Source of the DNA: Catenaria anguillulae PL171
Lineage: Eukaryota; Blastocladiomycota; Blastocladiomycetes; Blastocladiales; Catenariaceae
NCBI GenBank assembly: GCA_002102555.1
Contig: MCFL01000161.1
Span: 1-55,002 of the forward strand
Length of the DNA: 55,002 bases
Reading direction: 5' to 3'
Under the pieces are notes generated by a model. The model was not told where the DNA came from, did no database searches, and worked only from the letters and a program-made list of their open reading frames with translations. Positions within the stretch are counted from its first letter, which is position 1. Every line of letters starts with the position of its first letter. Positions 45,007-55,002 of this stretch are shown piece by piece. The translations under genes were made by a program, and so were the position numbers.

Positions 45007-46445
45007 TTACTTTGTCTGTGCCCTCGGTCGCGGCTGTTGAGGCAGCGGTGGCAGCACGCCTCTTGGCACTGCAGCAGGGCGTGGTGGAATCCCGACCTGA
45101 CCCGCTTCCACTGAATCTCGCGCCACTGAATCAATTGCGTCGTATGCAGGAGGTACAATCGGATCGACGATGGGTGCGCCGAGGTACGCCTGCGACAGCT
45201 GAATGGGTCCAAGGTGCGGTGGCGGATCGGGCAAGTGGATGAGTTGGACTTGCGATGGACTTGCGCCAGGGAAGACGGCCGATGAGTCGGTTGGTGCAAC
45301 GGGAAGAATTGCGGTACCTCGTCCATATCGACCGCCGCTCCCGTCATTTCCGCTTGGGGGAGTCTGCGGGCTGTGAATGAAGGCAAATCCAGGTATTGGC
45401 GAAGCGAGATCCGACCGGCCGGCACCAGTGCCGATTCTTGACCGGTCGCTCGTCCCGCCACTTGTACTTCCACCATCGGTACTGCTCCCGAATTGGTCCA
45501 TGCCAAAGCAGGAGATGAACTGGTTGCCAAAGTAAGCGATGGCAGCAAACAGACCGACCGATGGGAATGTGAGCGCGTGCAACAGAAAGTACACAAAACG
45601 TTCCTCGCCCATGAAGATGACAGCTACGCGGTTGATGGTGAGACCAATATAGGTGAGGAAGAATGCGAGGAGGTACAGCGCCGTCTTGACGGTGAGTCGC
45701 AAGCGGGCTTTTAGATGTTGATGATATGCAAGGTGGTTGGTACGAGAACGGGCAAGGCTGTTGAGTCGGCACTCCACAATCAGCACAATGAAAACAAAAA
45801 CGATGCGGCACTGGAAGTCATGGACACGCACTCTTCGGAATTCAACGCCTTGCGCACCGTCTTTATCGCTGAATGATACACCAAGAAAGTAAAGACAAAC
45901 AAGGCCCATAATGGGACAAGCAGTGCAAACACCCGCGTCGATTGAAATGACCGCGCGACCCAGCAAAACATGCCCGCGTTCCCATAGACCGAGTTTGGCG
46001 TATGAAGCACAATGGGCCGAACCATGGGCGCGACGGCCAAGAATGAGGGAACACCCCAGGCAACGCAATGGTAAATGTACTCGCGCTTGCGTATGCGTCC
46101 GAGCGACAATTGGCGCACAATGGCCAGGTACACATTGAGCCCCATGAATGCTGACCAGAGCGCTTGCGAGAAAAAGGCGAAGGTCATTGTCGCGGCTTGA
46201 GCGAGGCAAAGTGGATTCGGGTCCTCGTCTTCGGTGAGTGGAACCTGAGAGCGCCCGAGAAGCATGAGGGGTAATGGAACGGCCGCAGAAATGGTGAACC
46301 AAAGAACAATTCGGCTGGGTGCGTTGCGCATCTTTGACCACTTTCGCCAAATGTCGCTTGCCATGATCCCAAGGCAGATCAAGGATATTGAGGCTGTGAT
46401 GCGCACAACTGCCTCAAGTGTGTCGAGCTCGGGTGGTGAAAGCAT
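45007..46445 (-). CDS. cAMP-receptor-like seven-transmembrane GPCR, paralogue 3
   Basis: Start MLSPPELDTLEAVVRITASI aligns with the starts of paralogues 1 and 2, so the upstream in-frame codons are not used. Landmarks: APSRIVLWFTISAAVPLPLM with LLGRSQVP, TMTFAFFSQALWSAFMGLNV, YLAIVRQLSLGRI, CVAWGVPSFLAVAPMV, NAGMFCWVARSF, VFALLVPLWALFVFTFLVY, then after an intron VKTALYLLAFFLTYIGLTIN, RVAVIFMGEERF and LHALTFPSVGLFAAIAYFGN. The cytoplasmic tail (about 165 residues) is rich in Ser, Gly and Pro and ends PQQPRPRAQTK. No frame error is seen before the intron. It lies about 10 kb from the tandem pair, in the same orientation, separated by RNA14, repeat B and the ankyrin pseudogene. Confidence 0.85.
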
Positions 46446-46668
46446 GTTGGGCAGCGCAAGGAACGTGGATGGAGTCTTGACAAGCAAGTACATGGAACAG
46501 ACCCCAGAGTGTCCTGTCCAGGGAAACTCGCGAGCCTTCGGAGGACTGGTTGGAATCAAGGCAGGCTACAGCGCGATTTGCTCAATGTGTTCAGACTGGA
46601 TATTCATTGACCGTTTTCATTGAGCCGGTATCCATATTCAGAGAGCAGCAAACCGGAATCCAGAGAAC
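46446..46668. promoter_or_regulatory. Upstream region of GPCR paralogue 3
   Basis: Short spacer between the GPCR 3 start and a possible divergent small gene. No motif named. Confidence 0.4.
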
Positions 46669-47110
46669 ATGAGGGTCATGGTATCGCCTGCAAAGGTTGC
46701 GAGCTTGAGCAGCAAGTTGCTAGAGGACAATGGAGGATTTGCTGGGGAAAAGTCCGTTGCACCGTCATGCTTTGTCTTCATTTTGCTTGGCCGGCAATCC
46801 CGCCAATAATCCCGCCATCAGCGGATAAATCTGTTGTCACGATTCGTATCGTCCGGTTCCTCTGTGTGGCGGCGGCTGTGGTGGGAATTCGGAAGCAAAA
46901 GTCATTGGCGGCCTTTGATTTCTTTCGCGTGTGGATGAATCAAGTGCAAGCTCAATTTGACCGTCTCACCCATCGTGATTCAGCCAATCACGAATCACGC
47001 GGTGATGCCACGGCCATTTACTCCACCAGATCGCCGAGCACTTGGCCTTCATTCGTCGCAAAGCTGCAAGCATGGACGATTTAACTCGCAGCAACCGCGA
47101 ACACAGCTGA
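46669..47110 (+). CDS. Possible small gene, unrecognised
   Basis: Two coding-like pieces point the same way: a start MRVMVSPAKVASLSSKLLED with NGGFAGEKSVAPS, and an end with FDFFRVWMNQVQAQFDRLTH, then (after one missing base near 47027) HQIAEHLAFIRRKAASMDDL and TRSNREHS before TGA at 47108. The pieces are in different frames; an intron between about 46760 and 46880 would be needed. The end is amphipathic and charged. I do not recognise a family, and the span is too short to exclude chance. It would be divergent from GPCR 3. Confidence 0.3.
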
Positions 47111-47236
47111 TTGCGAAAGACTTCGTGGTAGGTAAAGATGGGATGATGTGTCACGATGATTGGCTCCAAAACAAAACACATTCCCATTGGTCAAAGACAC
47201 ATTCCACATTCATACCACGCTTTACCTCGGACACAC

Positions 47237-49207
47237 TCACACATCAGCAACGGGCCTGACATAACTCGCCGGGAAGTACCCGCTCGCCTCGCCACCATAT
47301 CCCCTGCCCTCCAACCACTCGTCATCCACCTTGGCCACATCCACCACAAGCATACCGGCCCTCAACCCAAGCTCGCCCTCGGCAGGGTTACCCGCAAACT
47401 CAAACTCAGCCACACACGCGGCATCCGGCCGATCCAAAGCCATCACAATGTCGAGCACGCGGTCCAAGTACGTCATGGGGCACATACCGCGTGCGTGTGT
47501 GCCGATGTGTTCAACAACGGCCCACCCGTCGACCGATTCGACAATGGCGACGATGTCGCCCGGTTGAAGTGGGAGCTCGGTTGCGTCTGAGGCGGTGAAT
47601 GGGTGGGCAGCCACGTACAGGTTGGGAAGTGAGGTGTCGACAGGCAATGGGGCAGCAGGTTCGGGGGCCGGTGTGGGCTCGACAACGGGTTCGGGAGCGG
47701 CCACGGGCTCGACGTCATACACGGGGTTGCCGCGCGGGGGGAGGACAGGCGCAGGTGCGGCCGCAGCGACAATGGGTTCGGGCGTCGGTTCTGCCGGGCG
47801 GTGCACAGCGACTGGTGCAGCAGCGACTGGTGCGGCAACGGTCGATCCAGCAACATATGCGGGGCGCGGCGCCGGCGCGGGTGCGGGAGCAGCAGTAGCC
47901 GCGGGTTCCTCCATTTGTGCCGCAGAGGCGTTGACAATGGGCGCATTCGAAGGCGACGAGCCAACGGTTGGCCACTTGCGAGCCGTGCGCGGCGAGGTAC
48001 CCGGCGAGCTCGACTTTGATCCGGATCCCACGGCAAGTGACGAGAACATGGCAGACATGGCCGCGACGCCTGCGGCACCGCCACTTGCGGACGATTCGTT
48101 GGTAGATGCGGTGGATGCAGCGACGGGCGACGGCGGCTGGACTTGCGCCACGGGACGGGCAGCAGCAACAGGGGCGGGCGCTGGTGCAGGCGGCGAATAA
48201 GTTGCTGTGGATGTAGGGGCAGAGAGAATGCCGCCGAGGTTGATGGACTTTGTCATTCCTGCCGGAATCACGGGGACTGGCACAGCCGGGGTAGCGGGCG
48301 CGGCATCCTCAACAGTCACGTTTTCGCGGGACCGGCGTGCAGAGCGCATGGCCATTTCCTCTTGGTATTCTTGCTCCTCGCGCTCTTGGCGCGCCTTGAT
48401 CATGGCTTCGAGCTCGAGCTGGCGGGCGGATTTTTCGCCAGCGGATGAAGAGGCGGTGGGCCCTGCTGCATTCGCGGCGGATGGTGCAGTGGAAGATTGG
48501 AAGGCAGCGGCCGACGGAGCGAATGCCGGTTTGTAGGGGGTGCTGGGTGACGCAGTGACATGAGTAGGTTTGAAGGTCGAAGCTGCCCGTGGCGCGGGTT
48601 TTGCAAAAACGTTTGAGGCAGGTTTGGGAGCAATAACAGGCTTGGCCGTTGCCACCACCGGCGACACAACAGCGGGTTTGGTCACGGAATGGGTCGTGAC
48701 TGCTCTGGGCGTGCTGTTAGCCACCACGGGCCTTGAAACGGGCGCCTTGGGTGGTTGCGATGGTGTCTTTTGCTGATCATGGACTGAGTACTTTGCGCCG
48801 GACGAATCGGCCATCTTCTTCATGATCTGCACGGGATCCACATCGGCGTCATCGCGGGCAATGATGCGCAAGTGGTAGCCCGAAAAGAAGGCGGACGCGG
48901 CGTCGAGGTGCTGCGGGAACCGCGATTTGCGCAGGCCGGGGACGCCCTCGCCGCACCAGCAAAAGAGGACGAGCTTGGCCAGGTGTGAGTTTGGGTCCGT
49001 GAGGCGCGCAAGGGCAAACATCTCCTTGGAGTCGGCAAACTCGTCACACAGGTCGGCCAGGTCCGTGCCCGTCTCGACGAGCTTGACGTCACCGTCGGCA
49101 ATGACTTCGGTCAGGACCCACGAGACGGACGGGTCGGATCCGGCCTTGACTTTGGAGACGGCCTGGTCGAGCTGGTGAGCGTCGCGGAGAAACGAGAGCG
49201 TGGCCAT
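47237..49207 (-). CDS. ABP1: Abp1/drebrin-like actin-binding protein (ADF-H plus two SH3 domains)
   Basis: Abp1 binds F-actin at endocytic patches and recruits scission and regulatory factors. The chosen start MATLSFLRDAHQLDQAVSKV opens the ADF-H domain (about 1-135: VSWVLTEVIADGDVKLVETG, LVLFCWCGEGVPGLRKSRF, AFFSGYHLRIIARDDADVDP). A roughly 380-residue Ala/Pro-rich linker follows, with a charged helix (QEREEQEYQEEMAMRSARR) and the repeated-in-family INLGGILSAP. Two SH3 domains close the protein: NLYVAAHPFTASDATELPLQ to MCPMTYLDRV, and CVAEFEFAGNPAEGELGLRA to GYFPASYVRPV. One uninterrupted exon of 656 codons without frame errors. Two SH3 domains are found in some fungi, one in budding yeast. 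Confidence 0.92.
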   Translation of the reverse strand: MATLSFLRDAHQLDQAVSKVKAGSDPSVSWVLTEVIADGDVKLVETGTDLADLCDEFADSKEMFALARLTDPNSHLAKLVLFCWCGEGVPGLRKSRFPQHLDAASAFFSGYHLRIIARDDADVDPVQIMKKMADSSGAKYSVHDQQKTPSQPPKAPVSRPVVANSTPRAVTTHSVTKPAVVSPVVATAKPVIAPKPASNVFAKPAPRAASTFKPTHVTASPSTPYKPAFAPSAAAFQSSTAPSAANAAGPTASSSAGEKSARQLELEAMIKARQEREEQEYQEEMAMRSARRSRENVTVEDAAPATPAVPVPVIPAGMTKSINLGGILSAPTSTATYSPPAPAPAPVAAARPVAQVQPPSPVAASTASTNESSASGGAAGVAAMSAMFSSLAVGSGSKSSSPGTSPRTARKWPTVGSSPSNAPIVNASAAQMEEPAATAAPAPAPAPRPAYVAGSTVAAPVAAAPVAVHRPAEPTPEPIVAAAAPAPVLPPRGNPVYDVEPVAAPEPVVEPTPAPEPAAPLPVDTSLPNLYVAAHPFTASDATELPLQPGDIVAIVESVDGWAVVEHIGTHARGMCPMTYLDRVLDIVMALDRPDAACVAEFEFAGNPAEGELGLRAGMLVVDVAKVDDEWLEGRGYGGEASGYFPASYVRPVADV

Positions 49208-49869
49208 TGGATGCAGTGCTGATGGTTTGTGTGTTGGTGTTGAAGTGGATGTTACTTTGCGGGCCAGAGTGAGCGGGGAGCAAGCTTGCATTTGTACTGA
49301 CTTGTGCGATACGACGGAGAGAATCATTGGCGTGATGGCAGCACGACTTGGCTTGGGCCTTGGCATGGAACGCTGTGGACAATCGGTGGAAGGCCAAGGA
49401 GCAACGCCACATTCGCCGTGCCATCTCGCAATCTTCTGTTTGTCGAGGTGCCTGGAGTCTGGCCAACACCACGGCAAAACAATGGCCTTGGTCGAAACAT
49501 AATTGTGTGACATCGATCCAGCTCAAGAAAGGCACCGTACAATGAGTTTGCGCCCGCCAATCAAAAGGTTTGTCCGGTTTGCAAGGTTGCCCAAGCATGG
49601 CAGCGGAAGTGAGCACGCATGCGAGCTCCTGGAATACTCTCTTATGGGAATCATTCCTACATTCACAACAGAACACATCACGTATCGAGTATAGACAGAA
49701 CCCAACCGAAAAACATGATCCAACTCAGTCGAGCTAGCAGGAGTAGTGTGCCTGCCGATTGCTGGCAATCTTCTTGGGTCACGAGTGACCGACCATGCGA
49801 GCGAGCGAGTATCTGAACGAAAGGCCAGAAACGAGAGTAACATTGTCAGTAAATGCAAAGAGACGACAG
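49208..49869. other. Intergenic upstream of Abp1 and end of repeat copy C
   Basis: The first part should hold the Abp1 promoter. No independent gene is recognised. Near 49760 a short segment repeats sequence found inside copies A and B (TTCTTGGGTCACGAG, as at 24766), suggesting another small duplication. Confidence 0.45.
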
Positions 49870-51127
49870 AAAAGAGCGCGAAATGTTGCATGTACCTTGC
49901 AAGAACCAGTTGAGCGAATTGCCGAAACACAATGACAAAGGTGGCCACGGAAACGCAGCCCTTCTTGTCCCATGCCCGGCCCAACCACCCTCCGCCTGCC
50001 TTGCTTTACCCACGCGCAGGTCAACGTCCGTCAATTCCAAAAGCTGAAGTCGAAAACCAATCTGCACGGCCTTGATTCATACTAGGGCAATCCATCAATG
50101 CATGCCGCCGGAACAGATGGTGCACTGCCTTATTTACCCACGCGCAGGTCAACGTGCAAACAACCTCTCTTGGGTCACGAGCGAGCGAACGATCGTCGAG
50201 TGCGAGGACGACGGCGACCCATGGTGCAAACAGGGCCGATAATCCAGAAAGGCGGACGCCCAGCGACCCAATCGACTTTTGCGTGTGAATCAAGAGACCA
50301 GAATGGGATGCCCGGCATTGCCAGCGGTCCACATGCCGCCTTGAGCTTGAGAAGGGTTTCAATGGCTTTTCGAGTCGACCGGACAGGATGGTCACCTTAC
50401 GCCGTGCGAAGGCCGATGAGCAACACTCCCGCTTGGGGTCGACAGCGACAAGGTGCTTTTCGAGCGTGCCGGGACCGTGGGTGCCAAAGTCAATGCGATG
50501 CACGCGTGCAGGTCCGAAAACGAAACCGATGATCCTAGTGCGGACGCGTCACGAAGCCCGGTATAATGTCTCTTGTCGCCGAGCGCAGACGGCAGTTGCA
50601 GTTGGTGCGTGCGTGAGAGCGTGGGAAAGGATCATGGATCATGGATGGGGAAGTGAAAGAGAAGAATGGGCAGGTCCCATGGAGAAAGCGGTCCGACGAA
50701 AGGCAGCACCAGTTGCGACCAGATCACGACGAGGACGAAGGCGATGCCGCTTATCCAGATTGACTCAAGACCGACAAGGAGGATGCGGGTTGCGTGTCTT
50801 CGTGAATACGGCCAAGTCGTGTACTTGGTCAAGGCAATCCAATAGTCACCAGAGGATGGAAGGCAGCGTCAACCAAGGAGCAGCGGATCGCGTGCAAGGA
50901 GCGACTGGAGAGTTGGGCAGCGTGTCGGCCGGGTACGATGGAGTGGATTGCGAGGGGTCTGGGTGGGATAGAGTGTGGTGAGGGTGCGTGAAGGGAGCGG
51001 ATGGATATTGTGGATGCGATGGATGGATGGGAAGAGAGAGAAGTGGTTCAGTCGGCGACGCATATTTATGTGACGCGTCCACTATGTGGAAGGAGTGGAA
51101 GCATGCAAGAAGCAAGGGCCTTCGATC
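49870..51127 (-). repeat. Gene-like dispersed repeat, copy C (diverged, shorter)
   Basis: Same unit and orientation as copy A. It shares the start boundary (GATCGAAGGCCCTTGCTTCT in sense) and the coding-like segments, for example RIDFGTHGPGTLEKHLVAVD against RIDFGTHGPGTLKKHLVPVD in A and B, and RPPFWIIGPVCTMGRRR. It lacks the GTATGTT series and what follows. Small substitutions and indels separate it from A and B throughout, and a stop interrupts one frame (CCGCACTAGGATC near 50538), so it is an older copy, probably non-functional. Confidence 0.72.
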
Positions 51128-51461
51128 CCTCTTATCCGTCTTGCTTGTTTCTTCGCTCTGATAGTCGCTGGCTCGGTCACGGTTGGAGTGTAAGCGGTAC
51201 ATAAGAGGTTATGCAAGTCCACATCATGTGGAACCGTTGCGGAAGTTGGCAAAAAACCAGGGCTCCCGATCCCCGGTGACTCGGATTGGAAACGAATCTG
51301 GCCAATGCACGGAACGGACAAAGGCGAGTCCAAGGCGTTTCCTGGAACAAAAGGACTCGATACAGAGATGAGGTATGCCAACAGGGACACACGGATACAA
51401 AAAACTGGAATATAAATAAAGGGCAAACACAACCAACTGCAAGACGCAGAATCCGACTGGT
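51128..51461. other. Spacer between repeat copy C and the response-regulator gene
   Basis: Around 330 bp. Probably includes the 3' untranslated region of the response-regulator gene. No other feature recognised. Confidence 0.4.
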
Positions 51462-54400
51462 CTACTCCTCCACCGACTCTGAACTGCTCGACCGAATGAC
51501 CTCATTTCTTCGCCAATTGTTGGCGTTTCCTGTTGCTGCTTGTCCTCTTCGACGCACACAGGCAACAAACCCTGATACGAACTCGTCCGCGCACGCGCGC
51601 CAGCCCGACGATCCATCATCAATTCACCACCCCACGGGTCGACGTTTCCCAAATCCCTCTCGGCACTCGGGACTTGCACATCGGCACTCACGGACCTACG
51701 CCGCTGAATGCTTGGCTTAAGCACCTCATATCCGAGTCCATCCTGACCAGCCATCTGCGCGTCACGGCCCACATCACGCATGACCTGGTCGGCCCACGTA
51801 CTTGCCCGATCTCGGTGCCCGTGCAATTCCTCTGCCTCCTGCCTCAAACTTTGGTCACTGCCGCCAACCACTGCCGCCAACTCGCGCATGGCCATGGCGG
51901 GCTGCACCAACCCCATCAACGCAGCCACCTCGACCAACTTGTCTGCAATCCACGTCAACCGTACAGGCTTGACCGCCACATCGTTACACCCAGCAAGTAG
52001 CGCCGCCCGATGCGTTTCGGCACTCGCATCCGCCGTCAGGGCAATGATGACTGCGGGCGGCATGATCCCGTGCGCACCATCGCCGCCGCCGCCGTGCTCG
52101 TGCTCAAACTGGCGCATGGCACGCGTGCATTCGAGCCCGTCCATATCGGCTTGGCCGGGCTGTTGCGCAAGTCCGAGGTTCATGAGCACGACGTGAAACG
52201 GGCCCGAGTGTGCAAAGTGGTCGATGGCTTGTGGGCCCGTGGTCACGGTGACGTGCTCAATGGACCGGCGGGCGAGGAAAATGGACAGGATGCGGGTTGC
52301 GATCGGGTTGTCTGGCATGACAGAAACACAGACAAACAAACAAACAAACAAACAAACACGCAAAGTGAGTCCTTGGAAATGTGAGCAGATCAGAGTCGAG
52401 AAACACGCACCTTCAACCACAAGCACACGCACAAGCGGAAACAATCCCCTCAAACTGTCATCCATTTTGCGTTTCAATACACTCTGCCTCCTACCCGTTC
52501 CACTCAACCCGACCTGTACATTTTGAGGACCGATGGACGGTGGCGGCGGCCGCAAGCCAGCGCCCACGCTCGGTAACTGCAGCTCTTGCACGCCGCCCTG
52601 GTACATGCCCGGCGGAACCATGGTTAGGCTGCGCATGGGCACGAGCGGCGACCAAAGCCGCTGCGCATCCGACACGCCCGCCGCGGGCGACGCGGAAGAG
52701 ATGGGCGTATTGGCGGCCATGTGTACATATGGCGACAGAAGCTTGGACCCAAGCGCGGAAATGGATTCGGGAATATTGGACAGAGTGATGCGTCGGTGAA
52801 TTGGGGTATCCGCAGGGGGCGGCGACAACGGGACGGACATGTGGGTTGCTGGCTCGAGTTTCGAGGACTGACGCACGGGCGCGGGCGTTGGCGGTGATGT
52901 GGCTGGATCTGTGGCGAGGGACTCATGACGCGCGAGCTTTGACCACGGGCAACCGAGCTCGACCCGGACGATGACGACACTGACTGTGGCAGAGGCGGCG
53001 GCGCCACGGGTGCTGGGACTTGCTTGACCCTTCCAAATCTCGCACTGTCCATGGACCCGTCGTCGATTTCGCTGCCCACACCGCACGCCTCGGCGAGCAA
53101 TTCCATGGTCCGCTCCCACTCTGCAATTGCGGGATCCGGCGGCGGAAACAACTTGGGGCTCGCCAAGGGCGATACAGTGGCCAACGCAGGCGCAGGCGCA
53201 GGTGCGCCCCAATGTCTGACGCCGCTTGTGGTCGCAGTCACCATTGCAGGCGGCGGGTCGGGCTTTGCCGTGGCAGCACCCGCCATGGCCGGTGTTGCAC
53301 TCGTGACGCCGGCAGCTCCGCGCACGCCTCGAAACACATGCATCGTTGCATTCAAGACAATGAGCGACTCGAGGAGCAAGAGCGTGCACGGCGGATTGGG
53401 CGCAATGTGCAAGACCAAGTTGTGCGACCGTCAAGATGCGTATGCAGGCGCTCGCTGTCGACGGACCCGGCAGCAGCAAAGGCAGACGTATCGAGCCACT
53501 CAAACACATCCACAACATCGTCTTCAGAGTCCAAGATGGCGAGTAACAATGGGATCGTGCCTTGGCAGCCTTTCAAGGCAGTCACGAGGAGTTTGAGCAG
53601 GTGCGATGGAAGGTGCACCACGGATAGGCGCGGAAACTGCGACACGCTGCGCATTGGGTGTGGGACTACGCCCAGGGCGCGCAGCGAATGCAGGACGGCG
53701 GCCGAAGGAAAACACCCAATTGGATGCCCGTTGAGCGACGACGCAAATGCTTCAAGGATATCCGTGCGCGTTTCGAATTGGTGCCCTGGTCGGCGGCGCG
53801 TGGCGAATCCGTGAGATCTGGGTTGATGGAAAGGGAGGGGAGGGTTGGCGTCGGTGAGAAGCTTGAATGCGCAAACTGAGCTGGGTCGAGCAGCGCGTTG
53901 GATTGGGTGCCGACGGACCGCGGGACGGAAGTGAGAGGCAATTGGATTTCAATGAAGAACGAGCAATGTAGATCGGATGGAGCAGTCGAGACAGTGGTCA
54001 CGTCGTTCCACTCGGAGTGCCGGGGACCGGGCAATGGAATCATCCTGGATCTCGTTGAGCGGGTCGTGAACAGCCAAAGGTCGAACATCTAGAGGAGATG
54101 CCTGAGCAGGATCTCGAGAGTCCGGGGGCGAGGGCGATGATGTTGGAATCGGAGCCATGGACGAGGGGCGTCGCGCGTCCAGGGGAGCAGTTGCAGAACG
54201 TGGGGGGCGTTGGGATCCGGGTTGATTCACTCGGCAGCGCATGCGGACGCTCGAAACAAATGGTGTTGGTAAATCGGCGACCGTGGGCACATGCTGCTGA
54301 TAGTAGGGCAGCACCGGGCGGCGCGAATGCACACGATCGGATGCTGGTTTTCAGGATCCAACTCTTGCGTCCCAGCAAAGGATCCAATGTTGACGCCCGT

Positions 54401-55002
54401 GTTGTTTTCGCCATCCGTTGTTTCCCGCGCTTCCGTCTCAGGATGCTCAGGTGACTGATGCTCCCCCATGCGCATGACCGTGTCTGCGCTCCACCCGGTT
54501 GGCCAATGCAGCGAAATGGCCACATGTCCATGGTCGGCAATCACACCCAAACAATATCCGGTGACGAGGATCAACTGCCGCGAAGAGAGTAAATGTGGGC
54601 CACGGAACGGTAAAATGACATTGGGACAGTCGAGCGACACGGTGATATGGCGCGTATTGGCAAGGTCGCACAGCAGGCTCGCAATGGCGGCCACATCTTC
54701 GGCCAAGTTCCGGACCTCATCTGGGTTGTCACCTTGTTCTTGAGCACCGTCGAGTTGGGCTTGCGTTTCGCATGTGTGGGATGGGGCGGTCAATAGGATT
54801 GCCGGTGAAGATAAATGAGTCCGTGGGAGTTGGGGCGGCACCTGTGTTTGCATGGCGAGAATGGAGGGACCGTTGCCATGAACATGGTGCGACTGGTGCG
54901 ACTGGTTGCGCTGGATTTGTTGCATGTGCTGCCGGTGCGACGACACGTGCTGGCCGGAGCCCACGGGCGCAGACTTGAGAACGGCAAGCGAGAATTGAGC
55001 GA
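51462..55002 (-). CDS. Ssk1/Mcs4-like response regulator with atypical receiver; 5' end outside window
   Basis: Ssk1-type regulators receive phosphate from the histidine phosphotransfer protein and control the Hog1/Sty1 stress MAPK cascade. The receiver begins VRVLVVED-NPIATRILSIF; a 99-bp intron (52312-52410) splits the GAC codon. The switch threonine is in VIIALTADASAE and the conserved lysine in NDVAVKPV. The phospho-acceptor position, normally LMD, reads LMN (AAC at 52178-52180), and the following loop is longer than usual (QQPGQADMDGLE). Upstream are Ser/Pro-rich sequence and, near 54500-54800, a helical region (LAEDVAAIASLLCDLAN ... VAISLHWPTGWSAD) reminiscent of the Ssk1 N-terminal domain; that link is tentative. 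A one-base break is likely before the end; the alternative C-terminus EVIRSSSSESVEE stops at 51462. Confidence 0.75.
52332..52358. repeat. (ACAA)n microsatellite inside the receiver intron
   Basis: Six to seven tandem copies of the 4-bp unit (TTTG on the gene strand), within the 99-bp intron that interrupts the receiver domain. Confidence 0.9.

Noticed and set aside
49208-49513. Upstream extension of the Abp1 reading frame
   Set aside because: The frame stays open for about 100 codons before MATLSFL, but the ADF-H domain starts at that methionine as in other Abp1 proteins and the upstream residues look non-coding.
1-55002. CRISPR arrays, bacterial operons, rRNA genes, telomere repeats
   Set aside because: No regularly spaced direct repeats, no Shine-Dalgarno-led gene strings, no rRNA sequence and no telomeric arrays were seen; introns and gene content are eukaryotic.

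Overview
The window is eukaryotic nuclear DNA, most likely from a zoosporic (early-diverging) fungus. The genes are dense and split by short GT-AG introns of about 60 to 110 bp. The readable products are core opisthokont and fungal proteins: MED14, RNA14/CstF-77, INCENP, NDC1, an RNA polymerase III RPC34-type subunit, glycerophosphocholine acyltransferase, an Abp1-type actin-binding protein and an Ssk1-like response regulator. Cyclic-AMP-receptor-like GPCRs together with degenerate 'W-W' ankyrin-type repeats suggest Blastocladiomycota; this placement is an inference from memory of such families.

Layout. 0-4.2 kb is repeat territory: two 5'-truncated LINE 3' ends pointing away from each other, two diverged tRNA-derived SINE-like units, microsatellites, then an intact tRNA-Ala(TGC). 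4.5-27.7 kb is a housekeeping block: a KDM7-type PHD-finger protein (-), NDC1 (-), MED14 (+), a prolyl oligopeptidase (-), a METTL2/6/8-type tRNA methyltransferase (+), RPC34/RPC6 (-), cyclophilin H (+), repeat copy A, and GPC1 acyltransferase (-). 27.9-39.1 kb holds INCENP (-), two tandem GPCRs (-) and RNA14 (-). 39.2-44.5 kb holds repeat copy B, inverted relative to A, then a decaying ankyrin-type gene split by a 986-bp TTAA/TIR element of piggyBac type. 45-47.1 kb holds a third GPCR (-) and a possible small gene. 47.2-55 kb holds Abp1 (-), repeat copy C and an Ssk1-like response regulator (-) that runs off the right edge.

Functional themes. Transcription and RNA processing (MED14, RPC34, RNA14, cyclophilin H, PHD protein), mitosis and nuclear envelope (INCENP, NDC1), lipid remodelling (GPC1) and signalling (three paralogous GPCRs plus a stress-pathway response regulator whose usual phospho-acceptor aspartate reads as asparagine).

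Quality caveat. Many conserved genes contain single-base frame breaks, nearly all of the kind expected if one base of a short homopolymer is missing. Gene spans below are therefore given as gene extents, not exact coding joins, unless stated. The observations most worth checking are the TTAA element inside the ankyrin gene, the near-identical inverted repeats A and B that bracket five genes, the stacked intron-like units in those repeats, and the D-to-N receiver.
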